A stretch of 64,000 nt of DNA from Chryseobacterium piscicola (GTDB lineage: Bacteria; Bacteroidota; Bacteroidia; Flavobacteriales; Weeksellaceae): assembly GCF_900156685.1 (NCBI RefSeq), contig NZ_FTOJ01000007.1, positions 124,001-188,000 of the forward strand, given 5' to 3'. The notes under the pieces are model-generated. The model saw nothing but the letters and a program-made list of their open reading frames with translations. It made no database searches and was not told the origin of the DNA. The translations under genes and the position numbers were made by a program. This document shows, piece by piece, positions 8,984 through 17,077 of this stretch. Each line of letters starts with the position of its first letter. Position 1 is the stretch's first letter.

Positions 8984-9002
8984 GATTATTTGATATAAAT
9001 CT

Positions 9003-9032
9003 AAACCGCCTCAGTGTTGAGGCGGTTTTTTT
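9003..9032 (+). terminator. Intrinsic terminator of accB-accC
   Basis: A perfect 11-bp stem (9003-9013 with 9018-9028) around GTGT, followed by a T run. It lies 19 nt after the accC stop. Confidence 0.85.
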
Positions 9033-9068
9033 ATTAAATCTGTGTAACGTCAGAAGGCTCCCCAGCTC

Positions 9069-9090
9069 CCGCACGAATCCTTTCGTGTGG
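9069..9090 (+). repeat. REP hairpin 1
   Basis: CCGCACGAA-TCCT-TTCGTGTGG: a 9-bp stem with one G-T pair and a 4-nt loop. It is the first of two direct copies ahead of the RAYT gene; a 'GCTCC' block precedes both. Confidence 0.75.
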
Positions 9091-9114
9091 TTTTTTGTTT
9101 TAAAACCTCCGCTC

Positions 9115-9136
9115 CCGCACGAATCCCTTCGTGTGG
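9115..9136 (+). repeat. REP hairpin 2
   Basis: Same stem as REP 1 with loop TCCC, 46 nt downstream in direct orientation. Two direct REPs in front of a RAYT gene are typical of the REP/RAYT arrangement. Confidence 0.75.
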
Positions 9137-9151
9137 CTTTTTCTTTTAAAA

Positions 9152-9193
9152 AATCAATTTCTAAAATTGTTTTATTTTTTATCTTTATAAAAA
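9152..9193 (+). repeat. 42-nt repeat, copy A (RAYT leader)
   Basis: This A/T-rich block is identical to 10575-10616. It lies between REP 2 and the RAYT start and contains TATCTTTA, a near -7 box, at 9180-9187. It is probably the RAYT 5' leader. Confidence 0.7.
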
Positions 9194-9199
9194 CATACA

Positions 9200-9769
9200 A
9201 TGAGGAGTAGAAACTACAAATTCCATAATCCTGAAGGTTTATATTTTATAAGTTTTGCGGTAGTAGGTTGGCTAGATGTATTTATTCGAAATGAATACAA
9301 AGACCTATTTCTGGAAAGTGTAAGGTTCTGCCAAAAGAATAAAGGTTTGGGAATTCATGCTTGGTGCATTATGTCAAGCCATGTGCATTTGGTTTTCAGA
9401 AGTATAGATGGGCAGAAACCAGAACTTCTTATTGGCGATTTAAAAAGATTTACAAGCAAAGCAATTGTACAAGCGATCAAAGAAAATAATAGAGAAAGCA
9501 GAAAAGAATTTCTGCTGGATTACTTTCTTAAAGAAGGTTCAAAAACCTCGAATGTGAGCCAATATCAATTTTGGAGACATGATAATAAACCCATTGAACT
9601 ATGGAGTAACAAAGTTATTTTCCAAAAAATTAATTATGTACATCAAAATCCTGTGGAAGCAGGTTTGGTTTTTCGTGCAGAAGACTACAGGTACAGCAGT
9701 GCTGTAGATTATGCTGATGAAAAAGGTTTGCTAGACAACGTTGTCGTTTTTAGAATGTTTGATTTCTAA
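9200..9769 (+). CDS. REP-associated tyrosine transposase (RAYT, Y1 family)
   Basis: 189 residues. The histidine pair of the HUH nuclease motif is in MSSHVHLVF (about residues 58-66), and the likely catalytic tyrosine is in KINYVHQNPVEAGLV. N-terminal YFISFAVVGW and QFWRHDNKPIELW are also typical of the IS200/IS605-related Y1 single-strand nucleases called RAYT or TnpA_REP. These cut and join at REP hairpins and are domesticated, generally not self-mobile. Direct REP hairpins lie upstream and an inverted one just downstream. The gene looks intact. It sits between the accC terminator and an LRR gene, a patch unlike the housekeeping DNA around it. Confidence 0.88.
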   Translation: MRSRNYKFHNPEGLYFISFAVVGWLDVFIRNEYKDLFLESVRFCQKNKGLGIHAWCIMSSHVHLVFRSIDGQKPELLIGDLKRFTSKAIVQAIKENNRESRKEFLLDYFLKEGSKTSNVSQYQFWRHDNKPIELWSNKVIFQKINYVHQNPVEAGLVFRAEDYRYSSAVDYADEKGLLDNVVVFRMFDF

Positions 9770-9775
9770 GAACGA

Positions 9776-9797
9776 CCACACCAAAGGATTCGTGCGG
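9776..9797 (-). repeat. REP hairpin 3 (inverted)
   Basis: Reverse complement of REP 1 with one mismatch in the stem (C for G at 9781), 7 nt after the RAYT stop. With REP 1 and REP 2 it brackets the RAYT gene in inverted orientation. Confidence 0.7.
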
Positions 9798-9922
9798 CAG
9801 CGGGGTTTGAGGATTAAGATTAGCATTTTTAAACAGATTGTAAATCTTGCAATTTTCAAAATTGTGAAATTTTTTGTTTTGTGAATAGCCATCATTCTTT
9901 GATTAATTAAATAAAGTATCAA

Positions 9923-10447
9923 ATGAAACTCTCCAAAGAAGAAAAAAAATTCTGGTTACTAAATTTCAGGATTGAAAAAGCAGAGAAAATCCCTATTCAT
10001 TGGGAAATTTTAAAATCAGCAGACTCAGATTATGATGATGATTTTTTTTATTTCTTGAGTTTAAGGGTTGAAATCATCAATGAAATTTATCTTAAAGATT
10101 CTCAAATCACAGATCAATCTATAGAATACATGACCCGTTTTAAAGGATTGAAAAATCTATTTCTAAGAAAAAACCGCTTTCTCACAAAATCCTGTATAAT
10201 TTATTTTAATCAAATGAAAGATTTAGAAAACCTGAATCTTACTGGTACAGAAATCACTTTGACGGATTTGTTTCAAACCCTAAATAACAAAAATCTCAGG
10301 GAAGTATTTGTTTCCTCAGAAGAAATAGAAGACAATCTGGAAGAAAAAGCCTTCAGCCTCAAAGAACGAATGCCAAACTGTAATATTTATCTTAATTGCT
10401 CGTATTCTACAGACTTTTTTGGAAATCTAGAAAAACCTATTTTTTAA
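9923..10447 (+). CDS. Short leucine-rich-repeat protein, unknown function
   Basis: 174 residues with no signal peptide or membrane segment. Residues about 45-125 hold three or four degenerate leucine-rich repeats, for example LKNLFLRKNRF and LENLNLTGTEIT. Such repeats form a curved protein-binding surface; the ligand is unknown. The start ATG at 9923 gives a hydrophilic Lys/Glu-rich N-terminus. It lies between the RAYT gene and the decayed RAYT copy, so it may have moved with them, but no transfer signal beyond this position is seen. Confidence 0.65.
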   Translation: MKLSKEEKKFWLLNFRIEKAEKIPIHWEILKSADSDYDDDFFYFLSLRVEIINEIYLKDSQITDQSIEYMTRFKGLKNLFLRKNRFLTKSCIIYFNQMKDLENLNLTGTEITLTDLFQTLNNKNLREVFVSSEEIEDNLEEKAFSLKERMPNCNIYLNCSYSTDFFGNLEKPIF

Positions 10448-10537
10448 ATATCTTTCACTAAAATTGATTATAAAACCATCATTATCTTAAAATCATTTTT
10501 CACTACAAAACCGCCGCCTCCGCTGCTACCTACGCTG

Positions 10538-10559
10538 CCGTACGAATCCATTCGTGTGG
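10538..10559 (+). repeat. REP hairpin 4
   Basis: CCGTACGAA-TCCA-TTCGTGTGG, one base different from the REP 2 stem and still able to pair through G-T and T-G. It has the same orientation and the same distance to the 42-nt leader as REP 2. Confidence 0.7.
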
Positions 10560-10574
10560 CTTTTTTTTAAAAAA

Positions 10575-10677
10575 AATCAATTTCTAAAATTGTTTTATTT
10601 TTTATCTTTATAAAAATATACAATGATGAGCAGAAATTACAAATTCCATGATCTTTGACGTTATATTACAAGTTTTA
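10575..10677 (+). pseudogene. Decayed 5' fragment of a second RAYT copy
   Basis: 10575-10616 is identical to 9152-9193, and the following ATG (10623) reads MMSRNYKFHDL before a TGA at 10656, against MRSRNYKFHNPEGLY in the intact gene. Nucleotide similarity continues with small indels to about 10677 and then stops. This is the beginning of a RAYT unit whose body is gone, either by deletion or because only the end was copied. Confidence 0.75.
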
Positions 10678-10799
10678 AACTATCTAAAAAAAGATATAAA
10701 ATCCAAACCCGAGTCTCACTGTAATAACTTTTTTCCACATTTTTCATTAATTCTGCACAACAGTTCCGAATCTTCATTTTAAACAGAAATTAATTATTG

Positions 10800-10828
10800 T
10801 TGCAAGTTATTTATAATCCTTAAATTTG
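10800..10828 (+). promoter_or_regulatory. Promoter of rocD
   Basis: TTG at 10800-10802, an 18-nt spacer and TAAATTTG at 10821-10828, 18 nt before the ATG. Confidence 0.7.
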
Positions 10829-10846
10829 TAAAAAAGCAAAAAGAAT

Positions 10847-12091
10847 ATGTCAACAGCAGAACAATCAAAAAATTCACAATACTTCATTGAGCTCGAAGAA
10901 AAACATGGCGCACACAATTACCATCCGCTTCCTGTGGTTTTAGACAAAGGTGAAGGCGTTTTTGTTTGGGACGTTGAAGGAAAAAAATATTACGATTTCC
11001 TTTCGGCTTACTCAGCTGTTAATCAAGGACATTCTCACCCAAAAATTGTAGAAGCTTTGGTTAATCAGGCTAAAAAACTGGCTCTAACTTCAAGAGCATT
11101 CTACAACTCAAGTTTGGGAGAATACGAGAAAAAAATCACTACTCTTTTCGGTTTTGACAAAGTCTTACCGATGAATTCTGGAGCGGAAGCTGTAGAAACG
11201 GCGGTGAAATTAGCAAGAAAATGGAGCTATGAAGTAAAAGGTATTTCAGAAAATGAAGCAAAAATTGTGGTTTGCGAAAATAACTTTCACGGAAGAACCA
11301 CTACAATTGTTTCTTTCTCAAATGATCCTGATGCCAATAAAAACTACGGGCCTTTCACTCCAGGATTTGTGAAAATTCCTTACAATGACCTTGCGGCCTT
11401 AGAAGAAGTTTTAAAAAATGATGCGCAAAATATTGCAGCATTTTTAGTAGAGCCTATTCAGGGAGAAGCGGGAGTTTACGTTCCGGATGATAATTTCCTT
11501 AAAAACGCTTCAGAATTATGTAAAAAATACAACGTTCTTTTCATTGCTGATGAAGTTCAAACCGGAATTGCTAGAACGGGAAGGTTAATTGCTTGCCACC
11601 ATGAAGATGTACAACCCGATATTTTGATCTTAGGAAAAGCACTTTCAGGAGGAATGTATCCTGTTTCTGCAGTTTTAGCGAATGACGAAATTATGAATGT
11701 CATCAAACCTGGTCAACACGGTTCTACTTTTGGAGGAAACCCTATTGCCTGCGCTGTTGCCATTGCAGCTTTAGATGTTGTGGCAGACGAAAATTTATCT
11801 GAAAGAGCTGAAGAGCTAGGGAAATTATTCAGATCTGAAATTGAAAAAGTGATTCAAAAATCTGATTTGATTACCAAAGTAAGAGGAAAAGGTTTACTAA
11901 ATGCCATTTTAATAAACGACACCCCAGAAAGCTCAACCGCTTGGAATCTTTGTTTAAAACTAAAAGAAAATGGTCTTTTAGCAAAACCAACTCACGGAAA
12001 CATCATCAGATTGGCGCCACCGTTGGTTATTACAGAAGAGCAATTGCTGGATTGTGTGAGGATTATTGAGAAGACAATTTTAGAATTTTAA
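10847..12091 (+). CDS. rocD: Ornithine--oxo-acid aminotransferase
   Basis: 414 residues, class III PLP aminotransferase. The N-terminus has [12 protein letters not shown], characteristic of ornithine aminotransferase; [18 protein letters not shown] binds PLP phosphate, and the Schiff-base lysine is in [16 protein letters not shown]. It converts ornithine plus 2-oxoglutarate into glutamate semialdehyde plus glutamate, linking arginine and proline metabolism. Monocistronic: its own promoter upstream and a strong terminator downstream. Confidence 0.94.
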   Translation: MSTAEQSKNSQYFIELEEKHGAHNYHPLPVVLDKGEGVFVWDVEGKKYYDFLSAYSAVNQGHSHPKIVEALVNQAKKLALTSRAFYNSSLGEYEKKITTLFGFDKVLPMNSGAEAVETAVKLARKWSYEVKGISENEAKIVVCENNFHGRTTTIVSFSNDPDANKNYGPFTPGFVKIPYNDLAALEEVLKNDAQNIAAFLVEPIQGEAGVYVPDDNFLKNASELCKKYNVLFIADEVQTGIARTGRLIACHHEDVQPDILILGKALSGGMYPVSAVLANDEIMNVIKPGQHGSTFGGNPIACAVAIAALDVVADENLSERAEELGKLFRSEIEKVIQKSDLITKVRGKGLLNAILINDTPESSTAWNLCLKLKENGLLAKPTHGNIIRLAPPLVITEEQLLDCVRIIEKTILEF

Positions 12092-12108
12092 TTGATAAAA
12101 TGAACATA

Positions 12109-12138
12109 AATAACACTCTACTCGAGTGTTATTTTTTG
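12109..12138 (+). terminator. Intrinsic terminator of rocD
   Basis: AATAACACTC (12109-12118) pairs perfectly with GAGTGTTATT (12124-12133), and the T run continues. It marks the boundary between rocD and the polysaccharide cluster. Confidence 0.8.
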
Positions 12139-12165
12139 TTTTATATTTAGTTTTAAAATAAACTG

Positions 12166-12173
12166 TATTTTTG
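12166..12173 (+). promoter_or_regulatory. -7 box before the glycosyltransferase cluster
   Basis: TATTTTTG, 20 nt before the ATG at 12194. No TTG lies at the usual 17-23 nt distance. Confidence 0.4.
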
Positions 12174-12193
12174 CTAAAATTAGTGGGTTAAAA

Positions 12194-12952
12194 ATGAAAC
12201 TTTCAGTTGCAATTATTACTTTCAACGAAGACAGAATTATCGAAAAAACGCTCAGTTCTATTTATCATATCGCTGATGAAATTGTGATTGTAGATAGTTT
12301 TTCTACAGACAAAACAGTTGAAATCTGTAAGAATTTTTCAAAAGTAAAATTGATACAGCATACTTTTGAAGGTTTTGGTAAACAAAAAAATTTCGCAATA
12401 GATCAATGCTCCGGCGAGTGGATTTTATTTTTAGATGCAGATGAAATTCCGGATGAGATTGCAAAAAGCTCAATTGTGAAAATTATAAGTCAGGAAAAAT
12501 TAAATTTATCGGTTTTTAACATTGCATTTAATAATATTTTTCTGGGGAAATCCTTGAAATATGGCGGATGGGGAAACATAAAAAGAGAAAGATTATTTCG
12601 TAAAGATGCTGGAAGGTATTCGGAAGACATCGTTCACGAATATTTTTTAACCACGGAAAAAATTGGGCTTTTAGAAGGCAATATAAATCATTACACTTAT
12701 AAAGACATACATCATCATATAGAAAAGTCTAATAAATACACTACGATGATGGCAGAGAAAATGTACAATAGAGGCAAAAAATACAGTGTTTTAAAAATTA
12801 TTTTCAGTCCTATTTACCAGTTTATCAAATCCTATTTTATTCGTTTAGGTTTTCTTGATGGATTGGTAGGCTATTACGCTGCAAAAACTGCCGGTTTTTA
12901 TACTTTTCTGAAATATCAAAAATTATACGAATTACATAACGTAAAAAAATAA
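12194..12952 (+). CDS. Family 2 glycosyltransferase, WaaE/KdtX-like
   Basis: 252 residues, GT-A fold. The start SVAIITFNEDRIIEKTL and the first acidic motif IVDSFSTDKT are followed by the metal-binding FLDADE and a RLFRKD block. This arrangement, without transmembrane segments, is that of the LPS core beta-1,4-glucosyltransferase-like group (WaaE/KdtX). Donor and acceptor cannot be read from sequence. Its stop overlaps the next ATG (TAATG), so it is coupled to the deacetylase gene. Confidence 0.82.
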   Translation: MKLSVAIITFNEDRIIEKTLSSIYHIADEIVIVDSFSTDKTVEICKNFSKVKLIQHTFEGFGKQKNFAIDQCSGEWILFLDADEIPDEIAKSSIVKIISQEKLNLSVFNIAFNNIFLGKSLKYGGWGNIKRERLFRKDAGRYSEDIVHEYFLTTEKIGLLEGNINHYTYKDIHHHIEKSNKYTTMMAEKMYNRGKKYSVLKIIFSPIYQFIKSYFIRLGFLDGLVGYYAAKTAGFYTFLKYQKLYELHNVKK

Positions 12953-13695
12953 TGTTGCTAAATTTCATAAAAGGGAGTTTGGGAATCTCACACCCTACTG
13001 ATCTTAGGATTTTAATGTATCATCAGGTAATGACCGAAAAAGATAAGATAGATAATGATCTTACTATTTCGGTAGAAAAGCTTGAAAAGCAACTGATTTA
13101 TATTAAAGAAAATTTTGAAACCGTTTTCTTTGGAGAACTTGAAGAAAAGAAAGACGTTAAAAACAAGATAATCATCACGTTTGATGATGGTTACTACAAT
13201 AATTTCATATATCTCATCCCTCTACTTATAAAATATCAACTTAAAGCGGCGATCTGTGTGCCGACAGAGCTCATAGAAAAAGATCTTGAAAACAAGCCGG
13301 GTCTTTATATGAGTTTTGAAGAGATAAAATCTTTACCTTCGAAATATGTAGAAATTTGTTTACATAGCCACAGCCACAAAAACTATTCAGAAATGAGTAT
13401 TGAGGATGCGGAAAATGACATCAAAGAAAACATGAAGTCACTAGAATATCATCAAATAGAGTATTCAAACATTTTGGTTTATCCTTATGGTAAATTCCCT
13501 AAAAAAGGATTGCAGAAAAAAAGATTTTTTGCACTTCTAGAAAAGCTCAACATCTCTGCAGCCTTACGAATTGGCAACAACCTCACTTCGTTCCCTTGGA
13601 AAAACAAATTCGAAGTAAAAAGAATAAACATGAAAGGAAGTGATAGTTTTACAACTTTTAAGATGAAACTCCGTTATGGCAAAATAAAACTTTAG
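12952..13695 (+). CDS. Polysaccharide deacetylase family protein (NodB domain)
   Basis: 247 residues. The NodB core shows IITFDDGYYNNF (catalytic Asp and metal Asp) and LHSHSHKNYS (metal histidines), then VYPYGKF. The family removes N- or O-acetyl groups from polysaccharides. The N-terminus has a weak hydrophobic stretch but no clear signal peptide, so it may act on a lipid-linked or cytosolic precursor. Coupled to the upstream glycosyltransferase by a 1-nt overlap; its 3' end overlaps the convergent gene by 4 nt. Confidence 0.82.
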   Translation: MLLNFIKGSLGISHPTDLRILMYHQVMTEKDKIDNDLTISVEKLEKQLIYIKENFETVFFGELEEKKDVKNKIIITFDDGYYNNFIYLIPLLIKYQLKAAICVPTELIEKDLENKPGLYMSFEEIKSLPSKYVEICLHSHSHKNYSEMSIEDAENDIKENMKSLEYHQIEYSNILVYPYGKFPKKGLQKKRFFALLEKLNISAALRIGNNLTSFPWKNKFEVKRINMKGSDSFTTFKMKLRYGKIKL

Positions 13696-14768
13696 GATAA
13701 AAGTTTCTTATAGAGATATTCATAAGATGCTGACATTTTTTTATAACTGAATTTCAATGCATGCTGATGAAGCTTTTGGGGCAATTCTGGATCATTTTTG
13801 TACTGATGAATTCCTTTTAAATAAATAGCATTCATTTTTTCGGGATCAAAATCATCAAAATAAAAAGCGAGAGAACCACCAATTTCTGGCAGACTTGTAA
13901 AACGGCTAAGAAAAACCGGCTTCCCAAAATACATTGCCTCCACTGGAGGAATCCCGAAACCTTCTGCTAATGAAGGATGACAATAAGATTCGCAATTTTT
14001 TAAAAGAAAATTTTTCTCGTCATTACTTACATTTTCTAGAATATGTACTCTTTTTTCTAATCTAAGAGTTTTAATTTTTTCTAAAAATTTTTCTTTATAC
14101 TCAGACTTTGCCGCCGAGGTAATCAAGACCAAATCTCTGTCGTTATGCAAAAGCATTTCAAGCAAAACGTGCTGGTTTTTTTTCGGAAATAGAACCCCAA
14201 TGGTAAGTATGAAATTTTTATCCAAAAAATCATATCTTTTTTCGAAACTCAGATTTTCTTTTTCAGGGAATATTAAACCATTGTAAATCACCTCTATCTC
14301 TACATCTTTTTTCAGCGTAAATAAATGTTTATTTTTAATAAAATTATCTTTCACAAATTCTGAAATGCAAACAATAGCATCTGCATTACCTATGTTTTTT
14401 TGAACTAATTTCTTAGATTTCATCATTTTTTTTGCCGAACTCCCATCATGAAGAAAGTTCAAATCGTGCAGGGTGACAACCTTTTTCTGAACTTTATTTT
14501 TAGCATGAAAATAATCTGAGAGCTGATGCGTTACATGAATCAAAGCATACTTTGAAGTATGAATTTTAATTTTTTTCTGCCAAAACTTCCATGCAACAAT
14601 ATTAAAGTTTCCGTTCAAGAAAGGTAATTTTTTTTTCGGACCATATAAAGTGTACTGAAATTCATTCAAACTATTTCCTAAACCTTTAATTAGAGATATA
14701 CATACATTTGCAATTCCAGATTTGGGATATTTTAGTCTTTCGACATCGATAAGGATGTTCTTTTTCAT
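13692..14768 (-). CDS. Family 4 glycosyltransferase
   Basis: 358 residues, GT-B fold. The C-terminal nucleotide-sugar site shows FILTIGVLFPKKNQ and SLAEGFGIPPVEAMYFGKP, the E-x7-E pattern of GT4, then FTSLPEIGG. The N-terminus MKKNILIDVERL has no export signal, so it is cytosolic or membrane-peripheral. It runs against its neighbours: convergent with the deacetylase gene (4-nt overlap of the ends) and divergent from the next gene. Substrates are unknown. Confidence 0.85.
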   Translation of the reverse strand: MKKNILIDVERLKYPKSGIANVCISLIKGLGNSLNEFQYTLYGPKKKLPFLNGNFNIVAWKFWQKKIKIHTSKYALIHVTHQLSDYFHAKNKVQKKVVTLHDLNFLHDGSSAKKMMKSKKLVQKNIGNADAIVCISEFVKDNFIKNKHLFTLKKDVEIEVIYNGLIFPEKENLSFEKRYDFLDKNFILTIGVLFPKKNQHVLLEMLLHNDRDLVLITSAAKSEYKEKFLEKIKTLRLEKRVHILENVSNDEKNFLLKNCESYCHPSLAEGFGIPPVEAMYFGKPVFLSRFTSLPEIGGSLAFYFDDFDPEKMNAIYLKGIHQYKNDPELPQKLHQHALKFSYKKMSASYEYLYKKLLS

Positions 14769-14788
14769 TAAAAAAGGGAGCTTTACCC

Positions 14789-14796
14789 CAAAAGTA
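14789..14796 (-). promoter_or_regulatory. -7 box of the leftward glycosyltransferase
   Basis: Minus-strand TACTTTTG, 20 nt before its ATG. A second box, TACTTTTG on the plus strand at 14819-14826, faces the other way, so 14769-14915 is a divergent promoter region. Confidence 0.45.
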
Positions 14797-14830
14797 GAAA
14801 TTTAAACTTTAAAATCTTTACTTTTGTTAT

Positions 14831-14896
14831 ATGAAATCGCTATATTTTGTAAATACGAATATCAATAAATATTCTGCTTTTGCATGTGGCATTTAA
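14831..14896 (+). CDS. Possible 21-residue ORF or gene remnant
   Basis: A plus-strand -7 box (TACTTTTG, 14819-14826) is followed 4 nt later by ATG and 21 codons (MKSLYFVNTNINKY and on) ending at TAA 14896, in the 5' region of the next gene. The N-terminal look is that of a glycosyltransferase start. It could be a leader peptide, the remnant of a truncated gene, or chance. Confidence 0.25.
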   Translation: MKSLYFVNTNINKYSAFACGI

Positions 14897-14915
14897 AAAA
14901 AATAAGCAGCTGCAC

Positions 14916-15893
14916 ATGAAAATTTGTTTAATCAGTTTTGATTTTTGGCATTATGATGAACATATCGTAAACAAACTAAAAGAAAAAGGTATTGAAGCCA
15001 CCCATATAAATATTGGAGCTTTTACTCATAAAAATTTTGGTGCGAGAATAAAAAATACAATAAGTAAAGTTTTCTTTGGTAAAAACTTAAAACATGAGAA
15101 CAGACAAAAATTCATAATAGACTCGCTCCAAAAAATAGGTAAACAAGACCAGATTCTAGTCATCAATCCTGAAGCTATAGAAGAGAAAACACATAAAATA
15201 ATCCGAAAATATACAGACAGAAATATCGCTTACTTGTATGATAGTATGCTTAGAAACCCAGCACATCATATTCTTCACTTTTTTGATACGGTGTTTTCGT
15301 TTGATGATGAAGATGTAAAAAAATTTGGCTTCAAAAAAATCAACAATTACAATTACCTAAAACACATCTCTGCAGAACAACAAAGCCCAGAATTTGATCT
15401 TTTCTATATCACTTCTTATGATAAAACAAGAATTTTAAGACTTGTAAAACTCAACATAAAGACAAGCGATTTAAAAATTAAATTCAAAGCCATCATTGCA
15501 GGAAAAAAAAGCTGGAAGAAGCAACTTCAACAGATTTTTGACAAAAAACTAGTGAAAAGTCTACAATTTCGCAGAACTAATATTTCGCAATCTGAAGTTT
15601 TACGATATTACGAAAACTCAAAAGCTATTTTAGATTTTCAGCGAAATCATCAATCTGGTCTTAGTTTTCGGGTTTTCGAGGCGATGGCATTGGAGAAAAA
15701 ATTCATTACAGACAATGCAGATATTAAAAATTACGATTTTTATAATCCTGAAAATATTTTGATTTTAAATAGTGATTTTAGTAATATAGAAAAATCATTT
15801 TTTGAATCTGTTTATCAAAAAATTCCTGAGGAAATTTACTATAAATACACGTTGGATAATTGGGTAGAAACCGTTTTTAATTTTAATAAATGA
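14916..15893 (+). CDS. Putative GT-B glycosyltransferase, CgeB-like
   Basis: 325 residues from ATG 14916 (MKICLISFDFWHYDEH). An in-frame TTG at 14880 would add 12 unlikely residues. The C-terminal half has SEVLRYYENSKAILDFQ and SFRVFEAMALEKKFITDN, which fits the nucleotide-sugar half of CgeB-like or family-1 glycosyltransferases common in LPS loci. The N-terminal half matches nothing I know well. Its stop overlaps the next start as ATGA, so the two are coupled. Activity is inferred from fold-level similarity and context. Confidence 0.62.
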   Translation: MKICLISFDFWHYDEHIVNKLKEKGIEATHINIGAFTHKNFGARIKNTISKVFFGKNLKHENRQKFIIDSLQKIGKQDQILVINPEAIEEKTHKIIRKYTDRNIAYLYDSMLRNPAHHILHFFDTVFSFDDEDVKKFGFKKINNYNYLKHISAEQQSPEFDLFYITSYDKTRILRLVKLNIKTSDLKIKFKAIIAGKKSWKKQLQQIFDKKLVKSLQFRRTNISQSEVLRYYENSKAILDFQRNHQSGLSFRVFEAMALEKKFITDNADIKNYDFYNPENILILNSDFSNIEKSFFESVYQKIPEEIYYKYTLDNWVETVFNFNK

Positions 15894-17077
15894 GCAGTAT
15901 AAAGAAACTCCTTATTGTAACAAAAGAATATAAATGCTCTCAAAACTTAAAGGTTGGAGGAACTGGTGTATTTTATAAAAACCTTTGTGAAGAATTTGCT
16001 AAAAACGGTATATCACCTCATGTATTTTTAATTTCAAAAAAAAAATTTGATCTTATAGAAAATGGCGTAACAATACATTCTATCAAAGATATTTTTAAAG
16101 GAAATCCATTCCTTGAAATCATACGCTCTTTAACAGGAAAAATAGCATTTCTTGAAAACCTACACTTTAAAATTTATCTTTTTGAAAAGAAGCTCATTAA
16201 AAATAAAATTCAAAATTATATAAATAAAAATCATCACGATTTTGATATTGCAGAAACACATGATTTTGACGGATTGGCTCTTTCTATACCAGAAAACCTA
16301 ACTTCTGTTATCCGTTGTCATGGTTCTTGGTCTGTACTTGAAAGATATTTCGGATATAAGAAAGTACATAAAGGCAGAATTTTTTGTGAGCAAGTAGCCA
16401 TGCAAAAAGCTAAAAACGTTATAGCAATATCCGAATACAACAGAAGAATCAACAAAGAATTATTTGGTATAAATGATGCAGAACTCATCTATAACGGCAT
16501 TGATGAGAATTTCTACAAGCCTATTTTGAATTCTGAAATTATTCCTCAATCTATCTTTTATTTCGGAAATGTATCTTATGAAAAAGGTGCAGATACGATT
16601 ATTGAGCATTTTGTAAAAATCAAAAAAAAATACCCTAAAAGCACTCTTCATTTTGTAGGCAATCCCAACGGCTATGAAAAACATATACCCCAAATCATCA
16701 GCGAGTTATATGTAAGAAATTCAATAGTTTTTCATGGGAGCAAAAATAATCATGAAATGGTAGAGTTACTGAGCAAAGCTGATGTGGTATGTTTTCCTTC
16801 TAAGGGAGAAAATTTTAGTTTATCTTTGTTAGAAGTTATGGCATTGCAAAAGCCAGTTATCTGCTCGGAAATAGATTCTTTTACAGAAATCATAAAAGAC
16901 TCAGAAAACGGAATGATTGCTTATGGAGACAACTTTTATAAAAAAATTGATCTTCTTTTTGAAAGCTTTGCTTTGAAAAATACAATCGCAACAAATGCCA
17001 GAGAGACAGTTAAACAAAATTTTACAATTAATAAACTGATTGCTAAAACATTATATTATTACAAAAAAATTAAATGA
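15890..17077 (+). CDS. Family 4 glycosyltransferase
   Basis: 395 residues. The N-terminal acceptor half begins KKLLIVTKEY with a GGTGVFYKNLCEEF glycine loop. The C-terminal half carries IFYFGNVSYEKGAD and SKGENFSLSLLEVMALQKPV, the GT4 E-x7-E region. It is cytosolic, with unknown sugar and acceptor. The start overlaps the previous stop by 4 nt and its own stop overlaps the next start (ATGA), placing it in a tightly packed operon that runs to about 22.75 kb. Confidence 0.86.
   Translation: MSSIKKLLIVTKEYKCSQNLKVGGTGVFYKNLCEEFAKNGISPHVFLISKKKFDLIENGVTIHSIKDIFKGNPFLEIIRSLTGKIAFLENLHFKIYLFEKKLIKNKIQNYINKNHHDFDIAETHDFDGLALSIPENLTSVIRCHGSWSVLERYFGYKKVHKGRIFCEQVAMQKAKNVIAISEYNRRINKELFGINDAELIYNGIDENFYKPILNSEIIPQSIFYFGNVSYEKGADTIIEHFVKIKKKYPKSTLHFVGNPNGYEKHIPQIISELYVRNSIVFHGSKNNHEMVELLSKADVVCFPSKGENFSLSLLEVMALQKPVICSEIDSFTEIIKDSENGMIAYGDNFYKKIDLLFESFALKNTIATNARETVKQNFTINKLIAKTLYYYKKIK

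Larger units (their letters stand above)
10448..10846. other. 399-bp intergenic stretch with REP and RAYT debris
   Basis: The stretch contains one REP hairpin (10538-10559), the 42-nt RAYT leader repeat (10575-10616), a broken RAYT start (to about 10677) and, at its right end, the rocD promoter. I see no open gene in it. 10680-10790 shows nothing I can name. Confidence 0.7.

Noticed and set aside
9069..9136. Possible CRISPR repeats
   Set aside because: There are only two direct copies, the unit is a hairpin, and the third copy is inverted around a RAYT gene; this is a REP pattern.
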